64,000 bases of DNA from Rhodococcus oxybenzonivorans (GCF_003130705.1 NZ_CP021354.1:3906001-3970000); one strand, 5' to 3'; shown: positions 10,237 to 20,568, counted from the stretch's first letter. Program-made: numbers and translations. The notes: a model not told the origin generated them from the letters alone.

Positions 10237-12176
10237 TGATCTTCCTTCCCGGCCGCTGTGGCCGCGCCCGAACGCTGTTCGCGTTCCATGGCCTCGTGAA
10301 TGACTGCGGGCTCCGCCGCGGCCTCGTCGTCGTCGAACAGCGGCCGGATGCCCCGAGCCGCCATGATCTCGTCGTTGCTGGTGCCCGCTGCGACCATGGG
10401 CCACACCTGGGCGTCGGCGCCGACGATGAAGTCGATCACCACCGGCCGGTCGTTGATGGACTGCGCCTCACGGATCGCCGCCTCGACGTCCTCCTCGCGC
10501 TCGACCCGGATTCCGTGACACCCCAACGCTTCTGCGAGCTTGACGAAGTCGGGGATGCGGATCGCACCGTGCGTACCGAGGTTGGTGTTGGAGTAGCGCT
10601 CGTCATAGAAGAGCGTCTGCCACTGGCGAACCATGCCGAGGTTGCCGTTGTTGATGAGCGCAACCTTGATCGGGATGCCCTCGAGCGCGCACGTCGCAAG
10701 TTCCTGATTGGTCATCTGGAAGCAGCCGTCGCCGTCGATGGCCCACACCTCGGTGTCCGGCTTGCCCATCTTCGCGCCCATGGCGGCAGGCACGGCGTAG
10801 CCCATCGTGCCGAGCCCGCCGGAGTTCAGCCACGTACGGGGCTTCTCGTAGTTGACGAACTGCGCAGCCCACATCTGGTGCTGTCCGACTCCGGCGCAGT
10901 AGATCGCGTCGGGACCGGCGAGCTTGCCGACCGCCTGGATGACGAACTCGGGAGACAACGCGCCGTCCGAGGGGCGGTCGTAGCTGAGCGGGTACGTCCG
11001 TCGGATCCCGTCGAGATACGCCCACCACTCGGTGAGGTCGAGAGTCGTCCCGGTCGCCCGGTCCGCCTTGATGGCCTCGATCAGCTCGACGATGACCTCT
11101 TTGCAGTCGCCCACGATCGGAACGTCCGCGTACCGGTTCTTCCCGATCTCGGCCGGGTCGATGTCGGCGTGGATGACCTTGGCGTCGGGCGCGAACGAGT
11201 CGAGCTGACCGGTGACGCGGTCGTCGAACCGCGCGCCCAGGGTGATCAGCAGATCACTGCGCTGCAAGGCGGCCACGGCCGCGACTGTGCCGTGCATGCC
11301 GGGCATGCCGCAGTTCAGGGTGTGACTGTCCGGGAACGCACCGCGCGCCATGAGGGTGGTGACCACCGGGATACCGGTCAGCTCGGCGAGCTCGAGCAGT
11401 TCGGGTGAGGACTCCGACTTGATCACACCGCCACCGACATACAGCACCGGCTGCTTGGAGTCGGCGATCAGGCGCGCTGCCTCACGGACCTGCTTGCCGT
11501 GCGGCTTGGTGACGGGACGGTAGCCGGGCAACCGCATCTCCGGCGGCCACGAGAACGTCGTCTGCGCCTGCAGGACGTCCTTCGGGATGTCGACGAGTAC
11601 CGCACCGGGGCGCCCACTCGACGCGAGATAGAAGGCTTCCGCGATGATCCGCGGGATGTCGACGCCGTCGGTGATGAGGAAGTTGTGCTTGGTGATCGGC
11701 ATCGTGATGCCGGAGATGTCGGCTTCCTGAAAGGCGTCGGTTCCGATCAGGCTGCGGCCCACCTGGCCGGTGATCGCCACGACCGGAACAGAGTCCATCT
11801 GAGCGTCCGCCAGTGGCGTGACCAGGTTGGTGGCACCCGGGCCGGACGTCGCCATACAGACACCTACCTTGCCGGTCGCCTGGGCGTACCCGGTGGCGGC
11901 ATGGCCTGCACCCTGCTCATGACGAACGAGGACGTGCCGGACCTTCTTCGAGTCGAAGAGAGGGTCGTAGACAGGCAGAACCGCACCACCCGGAATACCG
12001 AATACAGTGTCGACCTCGAGCTCCTCGAGGGCTCGGACCACGGACTGGGCGCCGCTGACCCGCTCTGGGGCGAGTTGGCGGCGGCTACCGGTCTGCGTCG
12101 CGGCGGCCGCGGTCGTAGGGCTGGCAGCCCCCGACTTGCGCGGCGTGGGTTGAGGCCGTGCGGTTGGTGCGCTCAC
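10233..12176 (-). CDS. ilvB: Acetolactate synthase large (catalytic) subunit
   Basis: The 647-residue thiamine-diphosphate enzyme makes acetolactate from pyruvate, the first common step of branched-chain amino acid synthesis. The activating glutamate is in [16 protein letters not shown], and the ThDP/Mg motif is [15 protein letters not shown] near residue 500. The first 35 residues are a low-complexity extension typical of actinobacteria. GTG start with AGAGGA 7 nt upstream. A leader peptide, terminator and promoter lie just upstream, so expression is likely controlled by attenuation. Confidence 0.97.
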   Translation of the reverse strand: MSAPTARPQPTPRKSGAASPTTAAAATQTGSRRQLAPERVSGAQSVVRALEELEVDTVFGIPGGAVLPVYDPLFDSKKVRHVLVRHEQGAGHAATGYAQATGKVGVCMATSGPGATNLVTPLADAQMDSVPVVAITGQVGRSLIGTDAFQEADISGITMPITKHNFLITDGVDIPRIIAEAFYLASSGRPGAVLVDIPKDVLQAQTTFSWPPEMRLPGYRPVTKPHGKQVREAARLIADSKQPVLYVGGGVIKSESSPELLELAELTGIPVVTTLMARGAFPDSHTLNCGMPGMHGTVAAVAALQRSDLLITLGARFDDRVTGQLDSFAPDAKVIHADIDPAEIGKNRYADVPIVGDCKEVIVELIEAIKADRATGTTLDLTEWWAYLDGIRRTYPLSYDRPSDGALSPEFVIQAVGKLAGPDAIYCAGVGQHQMWAAQFVNYEKPRTWLNSGGLGTMGYAVPAAMGAKMGKPDTEVWAIDGDGCFQMTNQELATCALEGIPIKVALINNGNLGMVRQWQTLFYDERYSNTNLGTHGAIRIPDFVKLAEALGCHGIRVEREEDVEAAIREAQSINDRPVVIDFIVGADAQVWPMVAAGTSNDEIMAARGIRPLFDDDEAAAEPAVIHEAMEREQRSGAATAAGKEDQ

Positions 12177-12208
12177 TGGGAAATCCTCTGATTCTGGCTC
12201 CGGGCAAC

Positions 12209-12241
12209 AAAAAACCCCCGTCAGCGAATGCTGTACGAGGG
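12209..12241 (-). terminator. ilvB attenuator terminator
   Basis: On the minus strand, a GC-rich hairpin (12215-12241, one bulged A, ATTC loop) is followed by six T residues (12209-12214). It lies between the leader peptide and ilvB, 33 nt before the ilvB start. Upstream, a 10-bp inverted repeat (12243-12252 with 12284-12293) overlaps the Val codons of the leader peptide and may form the competing or pause structure. Confidence 0.8.
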
Positions 12242-12276
12242 TGGCGCGTCGTTTCTGGCGAGTTGAAGAAATCGAC

Positions 12277-12324
12277 TCAGGCGACGACGCGCCGGCCGAT
12301 TACGAGCAACTCATTCTGTTTCAC
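12277..12324 (-). CDS. ilv leader peptide (attenuation)
   Basis: This short frame begins with GTG at 12324 and encodes [15 protein letters not shown], 15 residues. Six of them are Leu, Val or Ile, in two runs (LLVI and VV), which is the signature of a ribosome-stalling leader peptide for branched-chain amino acids. The GTG lies 7 nt after a -10 hexamer, so translation is probably leaderless. Stalling at the Leu/Val/Ile codons would be expected to alter folding of the downstream hairpins and let transcription reach ilvB. It is too short for ordinary gene finders. The reading is direct; the role is inferred from known attenuators. Confidence 0.8.
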   Translation of the reverse strand: MKQNELLVIGRRVVA

Positions 12325-12331
12325 GCGCTCG

Positions 12332-12361
12332 ACGGTAGGCGCGCTAATGGTGAACAGTCAA
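12332..12361 (-). promoter_or_regulatory. Promoter of ilvB leader
   Basis: On the minus strand, TTGACT (12356-12361) and TACCGT (12332-12337) are separated by 18 bp. The hexamer TACCGT ends 7 nt before the GTG of the leader peptide, so the start of transcription would fall on the start codon. Confidence 0.75.
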
Positions 12362-12421
12362 CTTGGTGAGTCGGCCGTCCCAGAATGTGAGATACGTCGG
12401 CTGCGGTGCGAAGATGTAGAG

Positions 12422-12934
12422 GTGTCAACTCCGCAGCAGCCCGTGCCACCAGAGTCATCATCCCACACGACCGACATCCCCAAGCAGGTCATCCGAATTT
12501 CGCCACTCGCCTATATCGGATGCGCCTTTCTGCTCTTCGCCGTCTCGTTCCCCATCTTCGGTTGGCCGGCCGCCTTCGGGTGGCTCCTCGTGGCCCCGAT
12601 CCTCGCCGCGGCGTGGGTCGCCCGGGTTCGGACCACCGTCACACCCGAGGGACTTCACGTGCGAAGACTGGTCGGTGGGCGGGCCCTCTCGTGGTCGGAG
12701 ATCACCGGATTCCGCTTCCCGAAACGCGGCTGGGCGCGCGCCACGCTGACCGACGGCGGCGAGGTGGCTCTCCCTGTCGTCACGTTCGATCGTCTTCCCC
12801 AGCTCGCCGCGGCGAGCGGTGGACGGATCCCGGACCCCTACGCGGCGGCCGCGGCGGACGCGGAGCAGGCGCCCGACCCGGCCTCCGACGGTGAAGACCC
12901 GGACAAGAACCAGCCGCGCACTGACGGCGCGTAA
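12422..12934 (+). CDS. PH-domain membrane protein (CFP-6/Rv3004-like)
   Basis: The 170-residue protein begins with a short polar stretch, then two hydrophobic segments (about residues 28-62, rich in Ala/Leu/Phe/Trp), then a PH-like domain (TVTPEGLHVRRLVGGRALSWSEITGF) as in the bacterial low-molecular-weight antigen 6 family. The C-terminus is acidic and disordered. The function is unknown. GTG 12422 is chosen as the residue before STPQQPVPPE; no clear ribosome site is visible, so the start is uncertain by a few codons. It is divergent from ilvB and precedes ilvD. Confidence 0.7.
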   Translation: MSTPQQPVPPESSSHTTDIPKQVIRISPLAYIGCAFLLFAVSFPIFGWPAAFGWLLVAPILAAAWVARVRTTVTPEGLHVRRLVGGRALSWSEITGFRFPKRGWARATLTDGGEVALPVVTFDRLPQLAAASGGRIPDPYAAAAADAEQAPDPASDGEDPDKNQPRTDGA

Positions 12935-12986
12935 CGCGCGAGTAGCGTTGATCAGTACTTCCGTACGCTGACTAAGGAATACGCTC

Positions 12987-14831
12987 ATGCCCCCGCTGAG
13001 GTCCCGAACAACCACCGCAGGACGAAATGCCGCCGGCGCCCGCGCGCTGTGGCGTGCCACCGGAATGACCGACTCCGACTTCGGTAAGCCGATCGTCGCG
13101 ATTGCGAACTCCTACACCCAGTTCGTCCCCGGGCACGTCCATCTCAAGAACGTGGGTGACATCGTCGCCGACGCCGTGCGCGCTGCCGGTGGGGTACCTC
13201 GCGAGTTCCACACGATCGCCGTCGACGACGGAATCGCCATGGGACACGGCGGCATGCTCTACTCCCTCCCCAGCAGGGAAATCATCGCCGACTCCGTCGA
13301 GTACATGGTCAACGCCCACACCGCCGATGCACTCGTGTGCATCTCGAACTGCGACAAGATCACTCCGGGCATGCTCAATGCCGCACTGCGGCTGAACGTT
13401 CCCACGGTCTTCGTCTCGGGTGGGCCCATGGAAGCCGGCAAGGCGGTGGTCGTGAACGGTGTGGCCCAGGCTCCGACCGACCTCATCACCGCCATCTCGG
13501 CGAGCGCGAGCGACGAGGTCGACGACGAAGGGCTGGCCGAGGTCGAGCGCAGCGCCTGCCCGACCTGTGGGTCCTGTTCGGGCATGTTCACCGCCAACTC
13601 GATGAACTGCCTCACGGAGGCACTCGGACTCGCGTTGCCCGGCAACGGTTCCACACTGGCAACCCACGAGGCCCGGCGCGCGCTCTTCACCCGCGCGGGC
13701 ACCACCGTCGTCGAAGCAGCCCTGCGCTATTACAAGGAGGACGACGAGTCGGTCCTCCCGCGCAAGATCGCGACGCCCGCCGCGTTCCGCAATGCGATGG
13801 CCCTCGATGTCGCGATGGGTGGTTCCACCAACACGGTGCTGCACACCCTCGCCGCCGCCCAGGAGGGCGAGGTGTACGACTTCGATCTCGACAAGATCGA
13901 CGAGATCAGCCGCAAGGTGCCGTGCCTGTCCAAGGTCTCACCCAACTCGGACTACCACATGGAAGACGTGCACCGAGCGGGTGGAATTCCCGCGATTCTC
14001 GGCGAACTCCGCCGGGCCGGGCTGCTCGAAAGCGACGTCTCGACCGTGCACACCAAGAGCTTCGACGAGTGGCTCGACACGTGGGACATCCGGTCGGGCA
14101 AGGCTTCCGACGAGGCCGTCGAACTCTTCCATGCCGCACCCGGTGGTGTCCGCACCACCGAGCCGTTCTCGACGAACAACCGCTGGTCGTCACTCGACAC
14201 GGACGCGGCGAACGGCTGCATCCGCGACTTCGAGCACAAGCACACGGTCGAGGGCGGTCTGGCCGTGCTCCGCGGCAACATCGCCGTCGACGGCGCAGTC
14301 ATCAAGACGGCGGGAATCGACGAAGACCTGTTCCACTTCCAGGGGCCCGCGCGCGTCGTGGAGTCGCAGGAAGAGGCGGTGTCGGTGATCCTCGGTAAGA
14401 AGATTCAGCCCGGTGAGGTCCTCGTCGTGCGCTACGAGGGTCCCGCCGGCGGGCCGGGCATGCAGGAGATGCTGCACCCCACGGCATTCCTCAAGGGTTC
14501 CGGCCTCGGGAAGAAGTGCGCGCTGATCACCGACGGCCGGTTCTCCGGTGGTTCCTCCGGACTGTCCATCGGCCACATCTCCCCCGAGGCCGCCAGCGGC
14601 GGCGCCATCGGCCTCGTGGAGGACGGCGATCAGATCCTCATCGACATCGCGACCCGCACGCTGAAGCTCCTCGTCGACGACGAGGTGCTCGCCGAGCGCC
14701 GGGCGAAGATGGAGTCGTCCGAACGTCCGTGGCAGCCGGTGAACCGCGAACGCACGGTCACTACCGCACTGCGCGCCTACGCGGCGTTGGCGACCTCCGC
14801 CGACAAGGGAGCGGTGCGCCAGGTCCCCTGA
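12987..14831 (+). CDS. ilvD: Dihydroxy-acid dehydratase
   Basis: The 614-residue enzyme dehydrates dihydroxy-acids to 2-keto acids, the common third step of valine and isoleucine synthesis. Fe-S ligands are visible in [10 protein letters not shown] and [19 protein letters not shown], both diagnostic for the IlvD/Edd family. The length equals the E. coli type. The start at 12987 has AAGGA 8 nt upstream. A Rho-independent terminator follows at 14858. Confidence 0.97.
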   Translation: MPPLRSRTTTAGRNAAGARALWRATGMTDSDFGKPIVAIANSYTQFVPGHVHLKNVGDIVADAVRAAGGVPREFHTIAVDDGIAMGHGGMLYSLPSREIIADSVEYMVNAHTADALVCISNCDKITPGMLNAALRLNVPTVFVSGGPMEAGKAVVVNGVAQAPTDLITAISASASDEVDDEGLAEVERSACPTCGSCSGMFTANSMNCLTEALGLALPGNGSTLATHEARRALFTRAGTTVVEAALRYYKEDDESVLPRKIATPAAFRNAMALDVAMGGSTNTVLHTLAAAQEGEVYDFDLDKIDEISRKVPCLSKVSPNSDYHMEDVHRAGGIPAILGELRRAGLLESDVSTVHTKSFDEWLDTWDIRSGKASDEAVELFHAAPGGVRTTEPFSTNNRWSSLDTDAANGCIRDFEHKHTVEGGLAVLRGNIAVDGAVIKTAGIDEDLFHFQGPARVVESQEEAVSVILGKKIQPGEVLVVRYEGPAGGPGMQEMLHPTAFLKGSGLGKKCALITDGRFSGGSSGLSIGHISPEAASGGAIGLVEDGDQILIDIATRTLKLLVDDEVLAERRAKMESSERPWQPVNRERTVTTALRAYAALATSADKGAVRQVP

Positions 14832-14857
14832 CCGACGATCTATTCGGGTGCACGATG

Positions 14858-14904
14858 CCGGGCACCGCTGCGGAGCTTCCTTCGCCGCGGTGCCCGGTTT
14901 CTTT
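14858..14904 (+). terminator. ilvD terminator
   Basis: Perfect 11-bp arms (14858-14868 and 14887-14897) are followed by TTTCTTT, a standard Rho-independent terminator. Confidence 0.85.
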
Positions 14905-15145
14905 CTGCCTCAGCGAGAGCCGATCCGCCGTGACGTGACCGCAATCACGAGGTAGTCAACTCGCTCAGAGCCTGAGCCGCTCGCACGACCTCCACTGACC
15001 ATTCTGATCAGTTACCGGCCCGCTCCTTGCACACGGCGCTCAGTAGTGGTTCCCTCAGTTGGCCGATGAGACCTACATCACATCGGCGCACAGCCACCAT
15101 CCTCCGGCCCACGAGGCCACCGGGAACACAACCTAGGAGCGACAC
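14905..15145 (+). other. Intergenic region between ilvD and the amino acid permease
   Basis: The gap from 14832 to 15145 (314 bases) holds the ilvD terminator and presumably the permease promoter. The only other element I can support is the AGGAG ribosome site near 15133. I see no coding frame, RNA gene or clear operator. Confidence 0.5.
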
Positions 15146-16681
15146 ATGCCAGGAGTCGGCATATGGCGAACGAAATCCGTCGAGCAATCGATCGCGGACA
15201 CCGACGAGCCTGACACTCGGCTGCGGAGGGAATTGACCGCCAAGGATCTCACCGTCTTCGGCGTGGCTGTCGTGATCGGTGCCGGCATCTTCACGCTCAC
15301 GGCCCGCACCGCAGGCAACGTCGCCGGGCCGTCCATCTCGCTCGCTTTCGTACTCGCCGCCATCGCGTGCGGGCTCGCCGCGCTGTGTTACGCCGAGTTC
15401 GCGTCCACCGTTCCGGTGGCCGGAAGCGCATACACCTTCTCGTACGCCACCTTCGGCGAATTCGTCGCCTGGATCATCGGCTGGGACCTCATCCTCGAAT
15501 TTGCGCTCGCGTCGGCCGTGGTGGGCAAAGGCTGGTCGCTGTATCTGGGCAACGCGCTCGGCTTCAGCGGCGCCACCACAGCGCATCTCGGGCCGATCGA
15601 CTTCGACTGGGGTGCGCTGATCATCGTCGGCGCCATCACCGCCGTGCTCGCCATCGGCACCAAGGTCTCCTCCCGCGTCTCTGCGATCATCACGGCCATC
15701 AAGATCGCCGTCGTTCTTCTCGTCATCGCGGTGGGCGTCTTCTACATCAAGAAGGAGAACTACGCGCCCTACATTCCGCCCGCCGAGGGTGCGTCGAGTA
15801 CTGCGCAGGGCGTGCACCAGACCCTGTTCTCCTTCCTCACCGGCGCCGACGGCAGCAGTTACGGCTGGTACGGCCTGCTCGCCGCGGCCAGCCTCGTGTT
15901 CTTCGCCTTCATCGGGTTCGATGTCGTCGCCACCACTGCCGAGGAAACCAAGAACCCGCAGAAGGCTCTGCCCCGCGGCATCCTGGGCTCCCTCGCCATC
16001 GTCACCGTCCTCTACGTCGCCGTTACCCTCGTCCTCACCGGCATGGTCAAGTACACCGATCTGAAGACCGGGAGTCCGCTGGTCGGTGACAGCAGTGCCA
16101 CTCTCGCCACCGCTTTCGAGGCACACGGCATCACCTGGGCGCAGACGGCCATCAACTTCGGCGGCCTCGCCGGCCTGACCACCGTGGTCATGGTCATGAT
16201 GCTCGGACAGACCCGAGTGCTCTTCGCGATGTCTCGGGACGGATTGATGCCACGCGGGCTGGCCAAGACGGGCACCAAGGGGACGCCCGTTCGGATCACC
16301 CTGATCGTCGGGGCGGTCGTGGCTTTCCTCGCCGCGTTCTTCCCCATGGGCACGCTGGAAGAGATGGTGAACATCGGCACGCTGTTCGCGTTCGTGCTGG
16401 TCTGCATCGGTGTGATCATTCTTCGCCGCACGCGGCCCGACCTGCCGCGTGGTTTCCGCGTCCCGCTGGTCCCGCTGGTTCCGATCCTCGCCGTCGCCGC
16501 CTGCGGATGGTTGATGCTCAATCTCTCGGTGGAGACGTGGATCCGGTTCGTCGGGTGGATGGCACTCGGTGTGCTGATCTACTTCGCCTACGGCCGGCGC
16601 AAGTCCGTCCTGGGCCGGCGTCTCGCCGCCGAGGCGGAGCCGCCGGAAGAGGAGAAGCTCCCCGAGTTCGCCCAGAACTGA
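15146..16681 (+). CDS. APC-family amino acid permease
   Basis: This is a 511-residue membrane transporter with about twelve hydrophobic helices. The first helix, VFGVAVVIGAGIFTLTARTAG, carries the GAGIF signature of the amino acid-polyamine-organocation family, closest to the cationic amino acid transporter (CAT/YfnA) group. The substrate (possibly a basic amino acid) is inferred. The start is supported by AGGAG 8 nt upstream. It is followed by a strong palindromic terminator shared with the convergent DoxX gene. Confidence 0.88.
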   Translation: MPGVGIWRTKSVEQSIADTDEPDTRLRRELTAKDLTVFGVAVVIGAGIFTLTARTAGNVAGPSISLAFVLAAIACGLAALCYAEFASTVPVAGSAYTFSYATFGEFVAWIIGWDLILEFALASAVVGKGWSLYLGNALGFSGATTAHLGPIDFDWGALIIVGAITAVLAIGTKVSSRVSAIITAIKIAVVLLVIAVGVFYIKKENYAPYIPPAEGASSTAQGVHQTLFSFLTGADGSSYGWYGLLAAASLVFFAFIGFDVVATTAEETKNPQKALPRGILGSLAIVTVLYVAVTLVLTGMVKYTDLKTGSPLVGDSSATLATAFEAHGITWAQTAINFGGLAGLTTVVMVMMLGQTRVLFAMSRDGLMPRGLAKTGTKGTPVRITLIVGAVVAFLAAFFPMGTLEEMVNIGTLFAFVLVCIGVIILRRTRPDLPRGFRVPLVPLVPILAVAACGWLMLNLSVETWIRFVGWMALGVLIYFAYGRRKSVLGRRLAAEAEPPEEEKLPEFAQN

Positions 16682-16709
16682 TTCGCACAGAACTGACCTG
16701 AGAGACACG

Positions 16710-16745
16710 ACTCCGCCGCACCTCCATGAGGAGGTGCGGCGGAGT
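16710..16745. terminator. Bidirectional hairpin between permease and DoxX gene
   Basis: Perfect 16-bp arms (16710-16725 and 16730-16745) enclose an ATGA loop between two convergent genes. Confidence 0.75.
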
Positions 16746-16756
16746 CGCCTGCGAAG

Positions 16757-17629
16757 TCAGATGAGCGGGTTGGCCCCGTTGAGAAAGATCCAGGTGCAGA
16801 CGCCGGCAGCGACACCCAGGATCAGCGCGACGAACGAACCGATGAACGGACGGGTCGCCCAACCCCGGCGACCGTCGAGAGAGATACGACCGGGCCCGGT
16901 GAGAATGATGACTCCGGCGCACACACCGAGCAGGGTCTCGTACTCGGTTCCCGCAGGCGCGAAGTACTCGAGGCCCGGTTCCGCCGTCTGGCGGAACGCC
17001 CACGCGTTGATCATGACCGCGAGAACCGAAGCAGCGGCCAGTGGCGTCACCAGTCCGAGGATCAGCAACGCCCCACCGGCGACCTCACCGACAGCGCCCA
17101 GGATCGCAAGGAGCTTCGCCTGCTGGAATCCGGAGTTCGCCAGCATCTCCTCGAACCCGTCGAGACCCGGGCCGTTCCATATCCCCGTCAACTTCTGCAG
17201 TCCGTGCACCAGAGCCGTGCCGCCCACTGCGAGGCGCAGTGCGAGCAACCCGAGGTCCAGGGTTCCGCGACCGATTTTCACGTCACCGTCGCCCGCCGTC
17301 CCGACCGCGGTCGTACCCGGCGATGCGGCCGCTGCGGCGGAAGTGCCGCCGAGAACCTCCGTCGGCTGATCCGATCCGAACGACCCCGAGTCCCGGTAGG
17401 CGGGGATCTGCTCGGTCGGCAGACCCGCGCCCCGCGCGTCGCCGAAATCCAGTTCGTCGTCGGTGTGCGGAAGCGTGCGTCCCCCGGAACCCGCCGCCGG
17501 CGTGGCCGTCGGAAAACGCTCCGTCGGAGAGTCGTACGGGCTGGAGACCTTACCGTAGTCCGGTGAGGCGCCGTGGTCCGAGGCACCGGGGTCCGGCGAC
17601 TCGCTGGGATCTTTCCGCATGTCAGTCAC
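16757..17629 (-). CDS. DoxX-family membrane protein with long disordered N-terminus
   Basis: The 290-residue protein (Rv3005c-like) has about 115 polar, Pro/Ser/Gly/Asp-rich residues, then four hydrophobic helices in the DoxX domain (LALRLAVGGTALVHGLQKL onward), then one more helix near the end. In M. tuberculosis the DoxX protein works in a membrane oxidoreductase complex for thiol stress; the same role here is inference. The GTG at 17629 is favoured because a -10-like TACCCT lies exactly 7 nt upstream, pointing to a leaderless message; ATG 17620 is the alternative. It is divergent from the lipoprotein gene, as in mycobacteria. Confidence 0.82.
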   Translation of the reverse strand: MTDMRKDPSESPDPGASDHGASPDYGKVSSPYDSPTERFPTATPAAGSGGRTLPHTDDELDFGDARGAGLPTEQIPAYRDSGSFGSDQPTEVLGGTSAAAAASPGTTAVGTAGDGDVKIGRGTLDLGLLALRLAVGGTALVHGLQKLTGIWNGPGLDGFEEMLANSGFQQAKLLAILGAVGEVAGGALLILGLVTPLAAASVLAVMINAWAFRQTAEPGLEYFAPAGTEYETLLGVCAGVIILTGPGRISLDGRRGWATRPFIGSFVALILGVAAGVCTWIFLNGANPLI

Positions 17630-17636
17630 ACCGTCC

Positions 17637-17711
17637 AGGGTAGGTCGGCGCAGGGAACATCGCGGGGAAGCAGGTGCGGCGTGGCGGTGACGCCGCACCC
17701 TTCCGTAACGT
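17637..17711. promoter_or_regulatory. Divergent leaderless promoters (DoxX gene / lipoprotein gene)
   Basis: On the minus strand TACCCT (17637-17642) lies 7 nt before GTG 17629. On the plus strand TAACGT (17706-17711) lies 7 nt before ATG 17719. Neither start has a convincing ribosome site. Confidence 0.6.
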
Positions 17712-17718
17712 TTCACTC

Positions 17719-18873
17719 ATGATGGTGGGTGGGCTGAGCCGCAGGACGACCGGCAGATCGACATGGATGGTGTCCGTGCTGTGTGTCACCGCGTTGCTCG
17801 CAGCAGGCTGTGCGAAGTTCGACGATTCGGCGTCCTCACCGTTCAGCCCCGAACCTTCCGAGGCGTCGGGTGCCGAGGTAGAGCCCGAGAGTCCGCCTCC
17901 GTCCACCACCACACCCCCACCGCCCAGCGGGCCGCTCGGACCGTGCCAGGATCCGGACCCCAGTGTGATCGCCACCTGTCTCGACACCACGGGCGGGCTC
18001 GTCGTCCTTCCCGACGCAGCCACCGCGCTGGTCGCAGAACGACGCACCGGACGCATCCTCGAGGTCGCGCAGGGCCGCCAGCCCAGAGAGATAGCGCACA
18101 TCGACGTCGACGCCAGTTCCGACGGCGGACTTCTCGATATCGCCCTGTCACCGAGCTTCGTCGAGGACAACTTGATCTACGCCTACATCTCGACTCCCAC
18201 CGACAACCGGGTGGTGCGCGTGGCACCGGGCGATACGGCCAAGGAAGTGCTCGGCGGGATACCACGGGGGAATGTCGGCAATGCCGGTTCACTCGAATTC
18301 TCCGGCGACGACCTCATGGTGCTCACCGGAAACGCCGGCAACCCGGCCGCCGCGTCCGATCCCGCCTCTCTCGCGGGCAAGCTGTTGAAGGTGACCGCGC
18401 TGACACCCGCCCCGACCCCCGCACAGCCTCGCCCGCAGGTCGTCCTGTCCGGCATCGGGACCGCCGGTGGGGTGTGCGTCGACCCCGGTGTGGCGGTCTG
18501 GGTCACCGACCGCACCCCCCTCGAGGATCGCCTGCAGCGCGTGAGTGCCGACGGTGCCGTGTCCTCCCCGGTGTGGACGTGGCCGGAGCGCCCCGGAGTG
18601 GGCGGCTGCGTGGCCGCGCAGGATGTCGTCGCGGTGTCGCTGAGCACGGCCAAGGCGATGTCGGCGCTCGCCGCCGACCCAAGCACCGGAGCGGTCACCA
18701 CTGCCCCGGGCGTCATCGTCCAGGACCGGTACGGCCAGCTCGGTGGGGCCGCCCTCGGGCCGGACGGGCTGATCTGGGTCAGTACGGTGAACAAGACAGC
18801 CGGTCAGCCCGGCCCCAACGACGACCGTGTGATCAAGATGCCGTTGCCCTCAGGCGGCGGCGGGTTCGACTGA
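17719..18873 (+). CDS. Lipoprotein with sugar/sorbosone-dehydrogenase-like beta-propeller (LppZ-like)
   Basis: The 384-residue protein has a signal peptide with the lipobox LLAAGC (Cys31), then a Ser/Pro-rich linker, then a six-bladed propeller of the glucose/sorbosone dehydrogenase class (blocks such as GGLLDIALSPSF and GNVGNAGSLEFSGDDLMVLTG). It would be anchored outside the cytoplasmic membrane. It resembles Rv3006 (LppZ). Enzymatic activity is not established. The ATG at 17719 lies 7 nt after TAACGT, suggesting a leaderless transcript. ATG 17722 is an equal alternative. Confidence 0.82.
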   Translation: MMVGGLSRRTTGRSTWMVSVLCVTALLAAGCAKFDDSASSPFSPEPSEASGAEVEPESPPPSTTTPPPPSGPLGPCQDPDPSVIATCLDTTGGLVVLPDAATALVAERRTGRILEVAQGRQPREIAHIDVDASSDGGLLDIALSPSFVEDNLIYAYISTPTDNRVVRVAPGDTAKEVLGGIPRGNVGNAGSLEFSGDDLMVLTGNAGNPAAASDPASLAGKLLKVTALTPAPTPAQPRPQVVLSGIGTAGGVCVDPGVAVWVTDRTPLEDRLQRVSADGAVSSPVWTWPERPGVGGCVAAQDVVAVSLSTAKAMSALAADPSTGAVTTAPGVIVQDRYGQLGGAALGPDGLIWVSTVNKTAGQPGPNDDRVIKMPLPSGGGGFD

Positions 18874-18910
18874 TCGGCTCCGCTCCGCCCCGCGTGCACC
18901 CCTGCACACA

Positions 18911-18963
18911 TGCACGAACGGGACGTTCGTTCGGTTGAACCGAACGAACGTCCCGTTCGTGCA
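18911..18963. terminator. Very long perfect palindrome between lipoprotein gene and gatB
   Basis: Arms 18911-18935 and 18939-18963 are perfectly complementary (25 bp) around a TGA centre. The genes on both sides converge on it, so it is a candidate bidirectional terminator. It lacks a T-tract. Its arms contain GAACG/CGTTC repeats. Confidence 0.6.
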
Positions 18964-19014
18964 CCGGCGGGGTGTGGCTGACTCGCCCGCGGAGACCAGC
19001 GCAACAGTAAGGGT

Positions 19015-20526
19015 CTAGCTGCACGCCTCGATGACGAGTTCCTTGACGCGTGCGGGATCTGCCTGACCCCGCGTCGCCTTCATCACGTCGCCGACGATCT
19101 TGCCTGCAGCGGCCACCTTTCCGCCGCGAATCTTGTCGGCGATATCAGGGTTGGCTGCCAAGGCCTCGTCGACGGCCGCCTTCAGCTTGGTGTCGTCCCG
19201 CTCGACCACGAATTCCGGATGGTTTGCGACAACCTGCTTGGGGTCGCCCTCGCCGTCGAGGACGCGGTCGACCACCTGGCGCGCCACCTTGTTGTTCAGT
19301 GTGCCGTTGTCGATGAGCGCGACCACCTCGGCCACCTGCGCCGGGGTGATCGGCAGGGCCGTCAACTCCACGCCGCGGGTGTTGGCCTGCTGGGCGAGGT
19401 ACGACACCCACCACGACCGTGCGGCTTCCGGGGAGGCTCCGGCCTCGGCCGTGGCGATCACGAGGTCGAGGGCACCTGCGTTCACGAGGTCGCGCATCAC
19501 CTCGTCGGAAACACCCCAGTCGGCCTGGATCCGGGCCCGACGGACCCACGGCAACTCCGGCAGTGTGCCGCGGAGTTCCTCGATCCATTCGGCGCTGGGA
19601 GCTACGGGCTCGAGGTCGGGTTCCGGGAAATAGCGGTAGTCCTCGGCGGTCTCCTTGCGCCTGCCCGGCGAGGTGGTGCCGTCCGCCTCCTGGAAGTGGC
19701 GTGTTTCCTGGATCACCGCACCCCCCGACTCCAGCACGGCGGCCTGACGGCGCATCTCGTACCGGACCGCCACCTCGACGCTCTTGAGGGAGTTGACGTT
19801 CTTCGTCTCGGTCCGGGTTCCCAGTTCGGTAGCACCGACCGGCATCAGCGACACGTTGGAGTCGCAGCGCATCGAGCCCTGGTCCATGCGCACGTCCGAC
19901 ACCTTCAGCGACTTCAGCAGATCACGCAGAGCGGTGACGTAGGCGCGGGCCACCTCGGGCGCTCGCGCACCGGCACCGCTGATGGTCTTGGTCACGATCT
20001 CGACCAGCGGCACGCCCGCCCTGTTGTAGTCGAGCAGCGAGTGGCTTGCTCCGTGGATACGGCCGGTCGCGCCACCGACGTGCAGCGACTTCCCCGTGTC
20101 CTCTTCCATGTGTGCACGCTCGATCTCGACGCGCCAGGTGGTGCCGTCGTCGAGAACGACGTCGAGGTAACCGTCGGTGGCGATCGGCTCGTCGTATTGC
20201 GAGATCTGATAGTTCTTCGGCTGGTCCGGGTAGAAATAGTTCTTCCGCGCGAAACGGCCCCACGGCGTGATCGAGCAGTTCAGCGCCAGACCGATCCGGA
20301 TCGCGGACTCCACCGCCGCCTCGTTGACCACCGGCAACGACCCCGGCAGGCCCAGGCACACCGGGCATACCTGCGTGTTCGGCTCCGCACCGAACTCGGT
20401 GGGACACGGGCAGAACATCTTGGTGTTGGTGCCGAGCTCTACGTGCACCTCCATGCCGAGAACAGGCTCGTACTTGGCGAGCACATCGTCGTAGTCGAGG
20501 AGGGCCGGCGCGTCGACAGCAGTCAT
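19015..20526 (-). CDS. gatB: Aspartyl/glutamyl-tRNA amidotransferase subunit B
   Basis: The 503-residue GatB activates the glutamyl moiety of misacylated Glu-tRNA-Gln (and Asp-tRNA-Asn) with ATP and binds the t[19 protein letters not shown] and the zinc-binding [12 protein letters not shown] segment are GatB signatures; the YqeY-like tail domain is present at the C-terminus. Together with gatA and gatC (25810-27602) it forms the GatCAB complex. Unlike the usual actinobacterial layout, a four-gene block lies between pfkA and gatA. Confidence 0.96.
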   Translation of the reverse strand: MTAVDAPALLDYDDVLAKYEPVLGMEVHVELGTNTKMFCPCPTEFGAEPNTQVCPVCLGLPGSLPVVNEAAVESAIRIGLALNCSITPWGRFARKNYFYPDQPKNYQISQYDEPIATDGYLDVVLDDGTTWRVEIERAHMEEDTGKSLHVGGATGRIHGASHSLLDYNRAGVPLVEIVTKTISGAGARAPEVARAYVTALRDLLKSLKVSDVRMDQGSMRCDSNVSLMPVGATELGTRTETKNVNSLKSVEVAVRYEMRRQAAVLESGGAVIQETRHFQEADGTTSPGRRKETAEDYRYFPEPDLEPVAPSAEWIEELRGTLPELPWVRRARIQADWGVSDEVMRDLVNAGALDLVIATAEAGASPEAARSWWVSYLAQQANTRGVELTALPITPAQVAEVVALIDNGTLNNKVARQVVDRVLDGEGDPKQVVANHPEFVVERDDTKLKAAVDEALAANPDIADKIRGGKVAAAGKIVGDVMKATRGQADPARVKELVIEACS

Positions 20527-20568
20527 GCAGAAGAGTTTATGCGCCTGCTCGTGTGCCGAAAAACGCGG

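Noticed and set aside
15008..16708. 566-codon open frame on the minus strand
   Set aside because: Antisense to the APC permease; composition shows a shadow.
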